Positions 24,931-39,690 are shown, counted from the stretch's first letter. The stretch is 64,000 nucleotides of DNA from Chlorops oryzae (GCA_020466095.1 CM035808.1:13389663-13453662), one strand, 5' to 3'. Notes: generated from the sequence alone by a model not told the origin. Numbers and translations: made by a program.

Positions 24931-27900
24931 TAAGGCTAACAATTTGAATCTCTAGCATCTTAGATTTTTATATTTTATTTTATTTTTTTTTATATTGAAT
25001 CAGAAAACAATGTATGTCCCTTTGGGAGATTCATTTTTAAAATGATTTGCTTTCTTTTTTTTTTTTTTTTTTAAATTTTCTCCCTTTTACCACAATACAA
25101 AAACAATAATTGAAAATCAAAATTTATTACCTTCATCGAATCTTCGTTTCCGCTACCGAAATAGCAGCATCATTCATCCACAATGTGTTGGCCATACTTT
25201 TTCGATGCGTATGGGAAATCCGCTGCCTTTCTTTATAAGAAAATTTCCACCTTACGCACCATCGAATGCAACATTTTCCCACACATCATTAGGCCAAGAA
25301 GAACAGCCTCATACAGATGTTAAACTAAGAAGCGTAAGAAATTGTTTCTTTGGGATTTTTATTTTGTCTATCAGACATTTTTACAAGCCTAAGCAATTAG
25401 GGTATTCCGTAGACGAATGTAAGATCGTTTTCGTCACTGCTTTTCCGGAAAATTTCTTTATTCCACAACGCAGTCTGAATAGTGTGCAGAGACGTTCAAT
25501 TAAAAAATTACTTCAGGCCGAGTTGAAAGTGCGTGATTTCTTCTAATGACGCTCAGGTGGGTTTTTTTTGTTTTGTTAGTGCGTGGGACTGTCTTACAAC
25601 TGCGCATGCGAAAAGAAATTTTCGTATTTTATGTCTTTTCAAAAAAAAAAAAAATGTTGAATGTTGTTCAATTTTCTCATCGAATATGAATCGATTTTGG
25701 GAAAATCATTTTCGCAATACGTTGCTGCTAATCGAGGCAGTAACACGATTCTTTTTTTTTTTTATTTTTATGAGGAAAATCGTTGCTGACTTGAAATGTA
25801 CATTTTAAACGCTTCGTATACACTTTGACACACTTAAGTTGTAATGCTCTTTGGCAATAAAATTTTTTCTTTAAGGTCATAATGCAGCGTTGTAGCATCT
25901 TCTTCGCTTAAAAGAAAAAAAAAAAAAACTTGTTCGAAACCTTAATGTGCAAAATCTTCGAGAGTGTCTCTTCAGTCACGATTTACCTTTGGTAATTGCA
26001 CAAAATAAATTTCGATAAATATTTTTTCCCAAAGGGGAAATCAGCTCAAACGTTTTTCTTTCATTTTCATTTTCCAAAAAAAAAAAAAAAAATCCCTTAT
26101 CTTTCAAAATAGTGCCACATGACAACGGATTTTCCTTTCATTGAAATTTCCATATATTTTTCCCCGACACATGTCCTTCTTGTTTATCACTTCCTCGAAC
26201 CATGCAGTAACACCTACGAAAAACGATAAAACAATGAGTAAGCGAAAATTCCGATAGTACGTTGGCTAGACATTCAAATGCTCACTGCTTTCAATCGGAC
26301 ATAAAATTATGCTGGAAGAAAAAAATTCGAAGAAAATTTGAAAAACCCAAACAAAAAATTGACCATACGGAAATAGGAACATTGCTAAACTGATAGGCAA
26401 CTTCCGGCCCTCATTGCGTGTAATTAACATTTCTCTTAACGTAATTGAAGGTTGCACACGGTTACGCTTTTCACAAAAATTAAATACGTCTGCAGCAGGC
26501 TTTTAGAAATTTTATTCATAGTTTTTCCGAGGAATTTTCCTAAATTTTATGTGTCATTCTAGTTTACTTTTTACGATAAATTAAGTGTTAAATATGTTAA
26601 TTAGATAGAAAGCGACAGTTGTATGTCATTTTCGAACCAATGTATAATTAGTTGTTCTCTAAGGCAACGAAAGTTATCGCTTTGCATTTAAGCAGCGTTC
26701 GAAAAGTGTTAGAGCCTTACGCGATATGTGTGGGAATTCGCTCATATTGTGCTGCTGAATTTTATTTTATTTTTTCTAAAGAAATTTTTAATATAAAAAT
26801 AATGTTGGAACGAAAATATTTTCGGCACCAGGAAAAAACACTCAAATGATTAATAATAATTGTAAAATCCATCTTCAAAATTGAATAATGAAACAGCTCA
26901 GCGAATCGAGTTTGTTGTCTAAGTCTTTCGTTTCATACCAACAATGAAATCGGAGCGCTCTAAATCAATTAGTTTCATAATCCCTTCATTTGCAATTTTG
27001 TTTATCAAAGCTAAAAATCAAAAAGGAGCCATTAGTAAGCCATTAGTAGATTTTTCTCTCCTTTTTTTTTTTTTGTAAGAAATTTCCATATAATCTCCTC
27101 ATGAAGTGTTCGACTAGACTATCAATAATAAAACCATCCAAGCTATAAGAAGAGAAGACCATTGAGAAGAACTCACCCCCATGTCTTAATGATCGCGTCT
27201 CAGATCTCGGAGAAGTGTTTCCACGATATTCATTCAGTTGGCTGCACACGAAAATAACAGAAAAGGTGAGAAAGCAAATCCTCAAGTCCAGGAATCGTCT
27301 TTAAAAACAAAGAAGAATAAAATATAAAAAAAAAAAAACATCGATTCGAAAGCCAAATCCTCGTTCGAAATGTTGTCGTGATGATCATGGAACAGAAGGG
27401 GAAAAAAAAATAAAACCTAAACCAAGATAAAAACTACGCTGTGGCATCAAAAGACATCGTGAAGCTGAAGACGCCGTTTGGGAAAGGAAAAATCATGAAG
27501 ACGCGACTGTACTTTTCCACTCAATACAATAGAACGAAGCAACGAACGAACGAACGAACAGCGGGAACGAAACGATGACGACACGAAAATGAAAATAAGA
27601 AAAACAAGTCAACAAAAGAAGAAGGCGAAGGCGAAGGAGAAGGAGAAAAGATAAATAAGAAGAGCAGAATATCATTTGCCGCTCAAATTGTGGAAGCCAA
27701 AAGCAAAACAAGTATGGTGAAAAAGGAACGAGTTAAGAGTTGGCCAAGAGCCCAAGTTCTTAAGGAAAAAGAGACGGTACGGTACACAAGTGCGCGTGTT
27801 GTTGTTGCAATTGTTGTGTTTGTTTATTCTTGTGAGTGTTGTGATTGCTGCATGCAAAGAAAATACTACCACTGCTTCTGCTGTTGCTGATGATGTTCAT

Positions 27901-29190
27901 GATGATACCTGGTCCCTGATCTTTGACTACGACGATGAGGCAGAAGAAGATGAGGCTTGCTAACTGACTGATGGATGAACTGGCAAACTGACAAACTGAC
28001 AAACTGACAAACTGACGAAGTGACGGACTGTTGGCCAGGCCAGTCGTTGGTCCTGTTGATGAGTGTCTGAAAATCAATTCATTTTAATGTTTCATATTGT
28101 TTATGATGTCTCGAATTGCTCCTTACTTAAATGGCACGCAACATCTTCTGACGCTGTCTAGTCCATTAGCCGGGATGCCGCGTCTCAAATTTATCTCTCA
28201 TTATGTTTGAGACGCTTTTGTTTACCATTGTAAATTAAAGCGAAAAACGCGACGACTTTGCTTCTTATTGTTTGCTAAGCGGTAACAAGTACCCAAAGAC
28301 TACCAAGTTTTTCACTTTTATTTGAGCGTCTTCTGTTGCCCACTTCTAACTGCTGGGTAAATATGCCGGCCCGGCCTAAAGTAGTTTCTTCCCCTTTTGC
28401 TTAAAAAGAAAAGAATATAAGAACCGTCTAGGATTTAATTACCAACGTAAATTTTCTTAAATTTTATAGTTCAAAGTTCCCTTCAATCCGTTTTCATGTG
28501 GCATAAATTAACGTTTTTTTACTGAGCGGCAAATATACATACATACATACAAGGGAAAAGGGAAGTAATTTAAGCGAGTCTACGGTGGGAATCTCCCACG
28601 CAAAATCGTTTTTTTTTTTTTTTCTGCCTTTAAGAAGAAGTTCTGGTGCTTGATTTTGTTCTTAGGAACTTAAGACTTACGTGGAGCTAAAATTAGATTA
28701 GTTCCATATATATGTGTGTGTGCGTTGAGTTGATTGTCTTCTGCATTTTGAGTTGTGGGGTTATCTTTCTTCTTTTTTTTTTCTGTGGATATGATAAGGC
28801 TTTCTTAATCACGCTCTTTGCTTAATGTTCGTCCATAATGCGAGAAGGCGTGTTGATTGTAGGAAAAGGGCATAAAGCGTGAAATTGTTTTAATTTAATT
28901 CAATTGATTTTTTTTTTTTACAATTTAAGCTCGGAATATTTCAAAATATTCGAAGAAAAAATAAAATAGGAATAAAAAGTGCAATAAAAATAAAATAAAT
29001 AAAAAACATTCGCGTGAGAATCGCATGTAGAGGTGCTGTGAAATCTGTATGCTTCAACTTCTCGGAGTAAGCTTTTTATTTGAAGCACAATTTCTTCATT
29101 TCAATCAATTATGCACATTTTTTTGAATAATTTTTCAACCTAATTGAATATAAATACTTCAAATAAATGTTTTTTTTTTTAATTTATTTC
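24931..29190. other. Non-coding stretch without recognised genes
   Basis: Apart from the 8-bp tandem repeat at 27970 and a GAA/GAAGGC-rich stretch at 27617-27665, no feature could be supported. Confidence 0.55.
27970..28016 (+). repeat. 8-bp tandem repeat (AAACTGAC)n
   Basis: Four clean units of AAACTGAC with diverged units at each side (27975-28016). It appears to be simple slippage. Confidence 0.85.
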
Positions 29191-29492
29191 CTCCCAGCCA
29201 ACGAAAAGTGTCCGCACGGCGCTCGTAGGCTCCTTTTTCGGAGCGCAAATGCTCCTAAAACGCTCCGTTTTTTTCGGGAGAAAAGAGGCCGAAGCCTAAC
29301 ATTAAAAGTGTACCTTTCGGGATCTCACAATTTATCTTTCATGATTGCTAGAGAATGCTGCTTAAGAGTCTGTTTGGACTCTCTTTCAGTTATAAATTTT
29401 TAAAAAATGACTCGTTAAGTCTCCTTAAATGATCAAAGGAGTTGCTTTTTTGGGGTCATTGCAAAAGCACTTCTTCAAAGAGTTCCGTTAGG

Positions 29493-29742
29493 AGTCCTTT
29501 AACACTCCTTTTCGGAGCATTCCGAATACGGTTTCCTGGGAAAAGATTAGTTTTTATGTTCTCGATAGTCTCGATATGCCTCCGTGGCTTATGTTGGTTG
29601 AGATACCAATACGATGCGAGTGGCTCTCAGTTCAACTCCCAGCTAAGGTCGTGGATGCTTGTCTTAAGACACTTCGTCAGGGTGCTTTAAAAAGGTCCTT
29701 TTTTCACTCCCTTTCGGGGCACTCCGAATATGGTTGGCTGGG
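29493..29742. repeat. Pair of direct repeats around a SINE head
   Basis: A unit of about 48 bases at 29493-29540 (GTCCTTTAACACTCC, TTTCGGAGCATTCCGAATA, CTGGG) recurs at 29694-29742 with about 75 percent identity. The SINE-like head lies between them. A weaker TTTTTCGGAGC motif occurs near 29236. This may be a SINE with duplicated body modules. Confidence 0.5.
29584..29662 (+). repeat. tRNA-derived SINE head, copy C (partial, diverged)
   Basis: TGTTGGTTGAGATACC and TTCAACTCCCAGCTAAGGTC then GTGGATG match the head of copies A and B with several changes. The usual body and tail are absent; a different repeated sequence follows (29694-29742). Confidence 0.55.
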
Positions 29743-32700
29743 TTTGATTGTACAAGCTTAATTAATCGCCCCTATTGAAGCATCTTCAAATAAATGAACC
29801 AAATCAAAGTCCATTGAATTAAGCGCCGTTTTCAGCCAAATTCGAAATAAAATTCAAGTGATAAATAATCACTTCAATTGCATTTCGGAGAGCCCTTAAC
29901 TCATGTTAATTGCTTTATTGTATCGCTCGAATTTCGAACGTGATAAGAACGCAGAACAGCAACGTCAACAAACCGCTACGATTTTTTTTTTTTTTTGGTA
30001 TTTGTCTTTATTGACTTACCGAAAGTAACGTGCGTACAGAGCACGTAAATTGATAAACACTTTTTTTTTGTTTGGATGAACGTGGACTGTTTATCACCTA
30101 CACAATCGGTGAACTACTTTTTGATGTCATTGTTTACCAAAAAATGTTCGTGCGTTTGTTTGCTCTTTTGGAGTGTCAAATTTCGGTGAGAGCTTCGTGC
30201 AACAATCGTCGTTATTATCGTAGAATCAAAGCTAAAATAAATAATTAAAAAATCCAGAAATTGTTTGTCTCGTGGTAGAGTCACATGAAGATACAGCTTA
30301 GGGTTAATATTAACTCAAATTTCCATATGATAAGATTATGAGATGCAATTAAAACAAGATAAATTTTAATACTATCACATCTATTCGAAGGGGTAAATGA
30401 ACTTCGAGGCTAAGATATTTTTTTTTTTTTGTTTTGAAGAAATCCGTTTTAGTCCTTCGACAATTCGAGAAAAGAAAGCGACAAGCCGCCATGGCTTGCA
30501 GGCGGTGAGTCATTTCTCCAATTCGAACAAAGTCTTAAGTGTACATAATCCGGGCTCATGTAAAATTGGCCTTATGACAGCGAATCAGGCAACATGTTTG
30601 TTTGACTCATCGCAACGAATGGCTGTACACGACAAATTCCATTCGCCATCATATGTAAGATGAAGGTTGAAAGCAAAGGAATTCTATAAAAACCCAATAA
30701 AATTCGGTGTACAGTTTCCAGGGCACACGCTTCTCACTGAGAAATGAACCCTTTTCAAAAGGTGTTGCGTGCACACTTAAGACGATTGAGTGAATCAAAG
30801 ATTGATCGATGGAATTTGACCTTTTTTTTTTTTTTTGTTTTTTGGTTGGAAATGCGATGAAAATACATTTTGATTTTGAATGTGGTTAATTTTTGTTCGT
30901 TTAAAATGGAAAATCCAACATAAATAATAGGACAAGAAAATATTTCCAATCTCTTGTGCGCATGCGCGGGCTCTTTTTTTTGGTGTTTAAGCCTTTTCAT
31001 TTGAAACCATAGCATAGATTTCAGAAGAAATCACAGTGACGCATTTTGAATAGTTAAATAGATACAATGTATCTCTTCGCTTACTCCTTCAGTGGAGTTG
31101 CTTTCAATTTGGGCTCCTAGTAGAAATCGTTTAATCATGGCTTAAAGTAATTACAGCGCCTGTGGCATTTTATGCTTTAGACAGACATTCTTTGAACTTT
31201 CCCATGGCTTATAAAAAGGTGCTGCAAATATTTCAAATTGCTAAAAGAGATGATTCACCCTGAAAGCAGCCGCCTCGAGGGCTTTCCGCTGAGAAATGCG
31301 TAACGCGAAGGAGCAGATCTTATGTTGAAATGGCTTTATGTTTAGCCCAAAGCCTTGAATGAAATTACCAAATGCTCAGCTTAAATGCTACGCGATTGAG
31401 TGTCTTCGCGGCGTTGCGAAAATTATGCTCGCAATTTAGTAAAACTTGAAATGATCTTATGACTTTGAGCATTGGTATTTCCGTTTTGCTGGACCTTCTC
31501 GTCCAATAAATTCAGCAGTTTATGCAGCAAAATCGACAGATCGAAGAGGATCGTTTGTCGCAATTCGGTTTCGAACTGATTCGAGGTGAGCTTGATTGTG
31601 AGGCTATTTGTAAAAAAAAAAAAAAAAAGAAGTGTTATGTCATACTCTGCTCCCGAAATGATTTCACCGCAAAACTATTGGCAATCGAGCTAAGAACTCC
31701 TCACAGATAAATGACCCTAATCGCCTGTTGTTTCAAGGTGAGTGCCAAGATTAATGAGTTCACTCCCATCGTAGCAGAAAAAGACTTCTAGCGGATTATG
31801 CAACCGAGTTGATTTTAACTGATGCAAAAAATGTGATTCTTTCAAACGATTTCTAGAGTGAAACGAGCTTAACAGTTCACCGTTCTTTCTCCTTTGGTTT
31901 GATTCAATATTTCGAACTGATTTCTCAAAATCCTGCTCAATTTCATATTCAAGCCCAAATCGTTCTCGACCAAATGTAGCTGAGCTCCAACATTTTGTGT
32001 TTGCTTTCGGTTTTGCTGCTTTTTTTTTTTTTTTTCTATTTCTCTGCTTCTGCCTCCTCCGCTTCACGTGTTCGGCTTGAGACGTTTGCGTTGCGCTGTT
32101 AGCTCAGGTGAAAATGTACAACCGAACACGTCGGCGTCGACGTCCAACTGCGACTGCAACAGCGGCGCAGCGCGTCACGACATCGGAGCCGTCATTGTTT
32201 ACTGACTGCTGCTGATCAAAAACGTGTTTCGACTGCCTGAGAGCACTGAAGTAGGTATGAGTAGAAGTCGTAACTGAGTCGTCCACACTCTGTGTATGAT
32301 CTTTTATGCCTTTTACCATAGCTTGTTTATGGTGGTTCTTCGATTTACGCTGACTATGCACGAAACGAGTTTCGATTTTAGTTACGAATCGCATTTAAGA
32401 GCGTTTGGACGTGCTTCTCTTAACGGTTGCCGCTGACTTTATTGTCACAGTGAGGTTTATTTATGTGAATTCTTGTTTACCAAAAAAATAAATAAACAAA
32501 AAAATCAGAAAACTCGAAGAAAGCTCCCATAAAAAAAAAAGTAAAACGCAAAAGGGTAAACGAAAAAAAAAATATCGAAAATATTTGTGTTTCAATCAAG
32601 AAATCAAGGAATAGCTTCAATGGAATAGCAGCTGCTGTGTGTTGCTGAATCTCTTGGATAAAGTTGTGGTAATGTAAGCTTTGAAATTTTGAATGCATAA

Positions 32701-35700
32701 AATAAAAGCGTTGGTTTCTTTTCGGATCGTTTGTCTCAGAACCGCCTCCATTTGAAATAGTTGATCTCGAAAGCAAGATTTGCATAGTCAATAAAACATA
32801 TTGAAAACGAATTTGAAAATGAAAAAGAACAAACGAAAAAAAAAAAAAAAAATGCTAAGCGCGACCACAAGTTCACGTTCACAGATTCTTTGTTGCATGT
32901 TTATTTTTGTCTCATGATATTTTATATTTTTGAATATTATTGAATAATTAATGACGAACTTGTTTAATGAAATCAATACCTCCAATCAGGTGTAAAGATT
33001 TAAAAATTCAAAAGATTGGGTTAAGCTATCACGGAGCTTTAGAAATCGGTGGACTTATAAATGTTTTATAGGTATATCATATGACAATGATCAAAGTTCG
33101 TCAGTCTTATTAAGGGTTTTTTGATTTCATTTCGGTCAAACTGGACCGATGAGCGATCAAATTATTAATTCATTAATTTTTGTTTACTGTGCTAGCAATA
33201 TTTAGCAAATAACCGAGAGTGGGTTTCAAAATAAATCGTATGTAATAAATTATATTGATCATAAAGGATCGTGAAATGTTATGCCACTGTTAGAGTCTTT
33301 GAAAGTGCTGACCAGCTATGAAGGTGAATGGCTTTTATAGTAGCAACATTTAATGAGAATCTTATGAGACTAATATTAGATAATTAAGTGCCCCAAGTAG
33401 ATGAGAATGCTTTCGAAGGAGAAGATTTTTCATGGGTCATTAGATTTCTTAGACTCCTTTCGCTAAAACTCCTCTTATGGCAATTTCAACAGAAAACTTT
33501 TTTCTCTGGCCGATTGCATTTGCTCGCCGTTGAAATGCTCAACGCTTTGAATAATCAAATCATAAATAATCATTTCAAAATCAAAGAAGCAACTCAGTCA
33601 GTCAATTCATATGCATTCAAATTTGTATGCAATCATCGCATGACAAGAGGATCAGAAAAACGAAAGACTCGAACTTGCCTCGAACTGCAACTTGCAGCGA
33701 ATTTTATGTATGGGTATGTAATGTGTAATATAGCTTGCTGTTGACTAGCATTTTTTTTTTTTTTTGTTCTTCTACTTTTTCATGCTTGCCAAGCAGGATT
33801 ATTTAAGAAACAACATAAATTCTTGTTTATTATGCTGGACACATTCGAAAAATGGTTCTTCTTTAGAATTAAAACTCAAGGCACTTTCGTATGCAAATGG
33901 TTGAGAATATTAGAGGAATAGTTATGCTTTTTTGATTGCTTTCTGTACGTTGTGATACGAAATGTTGTAAGTTATGGTTAAGAATTTCAATAAGCTGCTA
34001 TTTATATTGTTCGATAAGAATCATCTAAGAACTTGACTTGCATGAGAAATTATGTTAGCTTCTTGGCAAACGTTGAACGACAAGTGTACTTAAATGGCCT
34101 CTTCTTCAGGAGTCGACATAATTTTTTTGAAATTTTTTGGTTTTCATAAAAGCTGTAAAAGCGAACGGTTAACGTTTTATTCAAATGCTATAACCTAACG
34201 TTTTTTGTATTCAAAGGGCATCTGTTTTCGAATTGGCGGGATATTTATTTAAAAACAAAAAAAAAAAAACAGATAACATTGAACTTCTTCACTAAAAGAA
34301 TATTTTTGCTTTTGTTGAGGTCCGACCTCAGTTCTTTTGAATAACATTTTTTTCTTTCTTTTTACCTGCAGCAGCATCTTCAATCATTGTTTCTTTAACT
34401 TTTGAGAACCTATTATCTTGATTGTCTGGGCCATAGCTATTATAAGTAAGAACGATAAAAATGCTGCTGTTTCTTGTATGGACGAGCGTTTTTATGATCT
34501 TGCATAACACAATTCGGACCTTTTCTTTTTTGTTGTGTGGATTTTGATGGGAATCGAAGATATAACCGTTGAGAGAAGGGGAAAAAAGACACTTGTTCGT
34601 AGTCTTTGATTGTCTTAAATGTGTCACATAGGGGTTTCTTTTTCTTTCAAATAATTTTTAATGTCTTTTCAGGTCGATTTTTTGCGTGATTGATGAATTT
34701 TTTTTAAAGAAAAAAAAAAAAATCATTTTTATTACTTCAATTAAATCAGTTCAAGGGCGACACATTCATTTTTGTGCTCAACCAGAATTCACACGCTGGC
34801 AGTCTACTTACCTATAAAAATGTTAAATTAATTAATAACAAATTTTTTATCGAATTGCAGGTCATTTATTTGAAAAAATTCATTAAATTTACATTGAAAT
34901 AAATTAAAATGGGTTTATAACATTTTCCCATTATTTTTGCAATTTAATATAATATTAAATGAATTTAACTAGGCTCATTTTTTTCAAAGACCCCTCCTCT
35001 CTCTCTCTCTCTCTCTTGCCAATTAGTATGTAGTTTCGGTATAAAGACAGCTCCAAACCGTAGCTAATTACCGGATATCCTTAGTTTTCTTGCATTATAG
35101 AATCCACCGTTGAAAAGCGTCATCAAAAGTTCCTCTCGTTTTTTTTTATGTCTATACTTACATAAAGATCCATAAAAAGGAAAAATAAAAACATCAACTG
35201 CCGGCTTGTCTTTTCCATATTTTATTTTATCATTCTATTCTTAGTAAGCTCATAGTTGGTCGCCAGCATAACAAGCACAGCTGTTGGTGGTCCGCTGTAC
35301 TGTCAAACTGTCATTTGATAACATAGCGAAGCACGTTGACAAGACACGAGAAAAATATGAAAAGATAGTCTTCTTCGTTTTTATAACTTTTCGCTTTACT
35401 CTTTTATATAGCTATTTTAGTATATTTTGAAGGAAAAATATTGCTCTGAGCAAATACCTTCTCGGTCTTTCAATTTCACCAAAGCTCATACATTTATGTT
35501 GCAACTAAAAAAAAAAAAAAAAAAATTAAATAGGTACACCATAAAGCGGAAATTGTGATGGATTTATTAGGAATAACATAGGAAAATTGTTGCTTGTATG
35601 AATGAAGTCTTAACAATTATGCAAAAGAAAACAATGACTTGAATTACTTCATTATTTGTTGGTAATTGCCATTAATTAGATTAAATCAGTGAGTATGACC

Positions 35701-36252
35701 GATCTGAGATCAAGTCTTTTCACTTTAGATAATAAGGGAAGTACTTTATAATATATGGATGTGCCAACGTTATGTAATTAATGCAGAAAGTAACGTATCG
35801 CTCTAATGATATTTGCGATTGTAAGAAAATGTTTATGTCAAGTTCGTTGCTTAAGTCTTTTGTTTTGAGTATGCGTGACGCGGAATATTTTTGAAACTGA
35901 AATGAACTTTGAGAAAAACTTAATTGAAATAATCGAAAAACAATTAAAAAAAAAAACAATTAAAAATTTCCTTTTAATTACGTATTCGAAATAACTTTTT
36001 AACCGAATAAAGGTTTGATTTTTTAAATGAATTTAATTGGAAATACATTAGAAGGCTATTTCAACGGTTTCTCTTTGGAATACTTAACCTTCGAGCGCAG
36101 CTTAGCAATCTTTTAAAACTTCGATAACGGCATCTTTTAAAAGAGTTTGATATTTGAATTGCTATTATTTCTTTTAACACGAAAGTAATCAATAGAAGCG
36201 CTGAGGGTTTCTCTGTTAAACGGCTCCAAATAAGTAAAGTTGGCAACAGATT
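29743..36252. other. Non-coding stretch; GC-richer island near 32.05-32.45 kb
   Basis: Most of it is AT-rich and featureless. About 32050-32430 is GC-richer, with many CG dinucleotides and a donor-like TCAG|GTGAAAA near 32105, so it could be a 5' exon or promoter of ec, but no start site motif decides it. Confidence 0.4.
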
Positions 36253-36256
36253 TTAA

Positions 36257-36984
36257 GGGGACCTTCTGGTCTAGAGCACGAAAATTTAGGGTATTTTCAT
36301 GATTTTTTTTTGGTATTAAGCCAAATAAAAAACGATTTTCTAAGTATGCAGGCTTATTATATTTTTTATTGACAAAAAATAAAAAATGTTGTAATTTTTT
36401 TTTTTTTTTTTTGTATTTTAAAAATGGCGTTGAAGTGGACCCTCTTTGAAAAAGTACCTCCGTGGTGTGAAAGATTTTGGCAGTTCTGGTAATCGGAAAA
36501 AAAAAACAAAAATATGTTATTAATCAGAATGAATGCGGCTATGGCAGGAACTAGAATAAAAAAAAATTTTTTTTAATTGACAAAATGGCGCAATTTTTTA
36601 TTTCAACCATCAAAAACTCCCCTTTTTTTGACCATTTTTTTTATGAAAAAATATGAAGTTCTTGAAATAAAAAATTCGATTCTAGTTCGGGCCATAGCCA
36701 TTGATGTTATGAATAATATATAAAAATTCCAGACAAATCGGTTCGATGGTTTTTTTGTTTTCATTCACACCAGGTCAAAAAAAGTAGTTTTGAGATAAAC
36801 GCGTTCAAAGTTGCTTTGATCAAGCGCGCTGCCTGCTGTCTCCACCTTCTAAAAAGGCTGTAGCAAAACAAATATTGTCAATATCTTCACGAAACTTTGC
36901 CAGCATATTCTTAAAAGTCTATTCTTCCGAAATATATATAAAAAAAAAATCAATTTTCAAAAAATTCTAGACCAGAAGGTCCCC
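36257..36984. mobile_element. TTAA-flanked non-autonomous element, family 1, copy 2
   Basis: The ends are the same as at 20826, flanked by intact TTAA on both sides (36253-36256 and 36985-36988). The length is 728 bp. The high identity of the two copies, 15 kb apart, suggests recent movement. Confidence 0.9.
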
Positions 36985-36988
36985 TTAA

Positions 36989-39114
36989 TATCTCAATCAT
37001 AAGTTTGAGCCACTGTTGAGGCTTTAGTCTTTCATTATTTTTTTTTTTTTAATATGAATTAATAATATTTAAAGCAATCTTCAAAATTGAATATATTCCA
37101 CTTAACTTTGGATGATGAAAATAATTATTGTGAGCCGATGTTTCGAAGAAGGACTGAGGGATTCTTGGCATCAATGTTCTCTTTGTTATTCGACATTCTG
37201 ATCAATCGAAATGGTTTTTTTTTTTTGTTCAAATAATGTGGTCTCGATGTTCTTCTTGATGGATGCAGTAATCTATCAATCAAACAAGCATTCATTCTAA
37301 TCAAATTAGTAGTATACAGATTTTCCTACCTATTAATTATGACAAGAAAACATCATATTAAAGCAGTAACGGTCATTAAAAATTTTTGAAAAAAAAAAAT
37401 GAAAACTTGATTAATGAATTTTTAAACTAAATCTTCACATAGAGCTTATTTAGAAGAATCAAACTACTTTAGGCGATTCTATCAGTCAACATAAATTGAA
37501 GGAAGTCAACTGAATTAGAGGAAACTTTCAATACATGAACTGTTCATTTAGTTCTCAGCTTTTGAGGGACTTTTTTCGCGATTCCTCTTTGTTTTTCTTC
37601 ATAAATTTTTCTTTGTTTTTTTTTTTTTTTGTTTTTGTGGCTTTGAACTGGCGATATTGCTTTGCAGCTAAGAAAGATGTGCTGTCGAAATTTTTCTCCT
37701 TTTCTGAAGTTGTTAATTTACTGACTAAATTTGGCAAAACCGGTTTTAAAAAAAAGGCTGACGCCATTTCTCTTCATACGAATTTTTGAGATGCTTGCAT
37801 TGCAATTTGGGTTAAATTTTAAGGCGGCAAATCTTGAAAAAAAGAAAAATGAAAGTCTTATTTTATTTGTGAGTGTGAGTAACTGTGTGTGTGTGTGTGT
37901 TTGTGAAAGGGACTTCAAGTGAAACTTTCGTCACATTTCAGTGCATTTTCCCTTTTAAAAGAGATAAAAGGAATGATTTCAAAAAAAAAGAATATTTCTT
38001 TATTTTTCAATTTGGAAAGGACACCTGTTATACGAACACAAATGATAAGTGTTAAATATGACATTAACTCTCGCATGCAAAAGTGTCATTAATGACATGC
38101 AGCACATCAGAAGACTGCTTCATTGCATATGGCAAATTGTAATTTCAATGCAAAGAACAACTGCAGCTGAAAAATAAATGACATTTAAAAACAAAAGGGA
38201 ACAAAAAAAAGAAAAAAAACATTTACCCTCTTCTTTGATGAGTTGCACATGCGCTTTGTGCTTTGTTCGCGAATACATTTGAGCAGTGTTTCATTACCAT
38301 TAAAGCACGTGCTTTGGGCCATCGTGGCGGGCAATTGAAATTTCATACTTTAGAAAAGATCAAAATAGGTTAAATTGCCTGAAACATTGGGCTTCTTTGG
38401 ACTTCTCGACTTTCGATAAAATCGATTTAAAAAAAAAAAAAAATTAGGTATAGAATTAAACAGAGACAATTTTTCACTTCCGTTCTTGGGTATCGACTTT
38501 TTCCCTTTGCTATCCTCGCTACTGCTTTTAACATATCTAACAAAATAAATTTGGCCATAATTTATTCGAGTTCTCTGTCCATTGTTTCTTAACCATTCTT
38601 TTGCACTCCTTTTCATTTTTTTTTTATTTTTTGCTAAACGTCAGAATGTTCTTTGTGAGCTGAAGTTTCTGAACTCAACGTTGCGAGTTACATACGCCTG
38701 AGTCATGTCATGTTAAGTGCGACCTTTCCGCTTTGCAGAACGAATTTCGTTTCACTTTAAGAGAGTCCATTGTCTTTGGCGATTATCGTACGTGAAATCA
38801 GCGAACACCGATTGCCAGAATATTTTGTATCGTGTAACACAAATGTGGGATTTTCAGCACAGGGTTAAATGAGGTCAAGTTGAAATTGTAGCAAGAAAAG
38901 AAAATGAAAAGCGTTTTGGGCTACACATGAGTCACTTTTGGTTGAAGTAAAGAGAAAAAGAAACCAACGTTTTTTTTTTTTTTTTTTTTGAACAATTCGA
39001 TTGACAGACGAAAATTAATTGCGAACAAAAACTTTTAGAAAATCTCGATCGATAATAAATGTCAACAATTAAGCTATTTTGCTAAAAAAACGGAAAATAG
39101 AAATAAAATAAAAA
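36989..39114. other. Non-coding stretch upstream of the echinus N-terminal exon
   Basis: Poly-T runs and a GT run (37887-37900) are present. The ec coding frame is closed upstream of 39115 by the TAA at 39109-39111. Nothing else was recognised. Confidence 0.55.
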
Positions 39115-39690
39115 ATGATCAAATTTCGCTACAAACGTAAAGAGCCGACGAATGTCGTCAAGTCGAGCGAGTCAAAATCAAAAGCAAGCACCAAAGATGT
39201 CAATGATGCAAGTAATGTAAATGACAGCGCGCGAAAAACCCCATCGCTGGCACACAGGCACAGACGGTTAATTCCAATCAAGTTGCAGCAGCAGCAGCAG
39301 TACCTTGCTCTCCATTAAAAGTCGCCACGACGTCGACGACAACCACATCGGCAATTAATATTGCCAGCTCGATGCCACAGATGTTACAACATCCGCAGCA
39401 TTGTCATCTGATCATTAGCAATAATGGTGGCGGTACATTGCCGCGCAGTAGTCCCAGAAAGCCCTTGGACACAACGGCGGATACTACCAGCTACCGCTCT
39501 TCGACACTAACGCGCCAATCGAACACGAGTCGAAAGATATCGGCGCTCGCAAAAGTCGCCTCGTCGACACAATTAGCTGGCACGGGCTATGCGGCACTTA
39601 ATTGTGGTAACACGCTCAATGTTGCTAACAACGGTCTCAGCACGGAAATTCCGGTGGAACGAGATCGTTGCATCAATGCTGTGTATTGCA
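39115..39690 (+). CDS. ec: Probable N-terminal coding exon of echinus, with one frame break and a degraded Cys box
   Basis: A Lys/Ser-rich frame opens at ATG 39115 and ends at 39318. A second frame, open from about 39225, continues with Ala, Thr/Ser and Asn runs to about 39690. One extra base in the A5C4 run at 39234-39242 would join them. Base composition and codon use here match the secure ec exons and differ from the surrounding AT-rich DNA. The last 25 or so residues (about 39639-39700) contain GLS, then Cys, then Asn, then AV, then LD, in the order expected for the USP Cys box but with residues missing between them. The sequence then runs into (TTTAA)n repeat. No convincing donor site was seen. 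This may be a badly resolved stretch of assembly, or the Cys-box exon may lie elsewhere. Confidence 0.55.

Noticed and set aside
31522..31579. Possible exon ending ATTCGAG|GTGAGC
   Set aside because: A donor-like site alone; the frame runs into poly-A and no acceptor or homology was found.
32104..32394. A 96-residue - strand frame in the GC-rich island
   Set aside because: It contains Arg and Ala runs from CG-rich repeats, has no recognised domain and no splice context; the island is noted as possible 5' sequence only.
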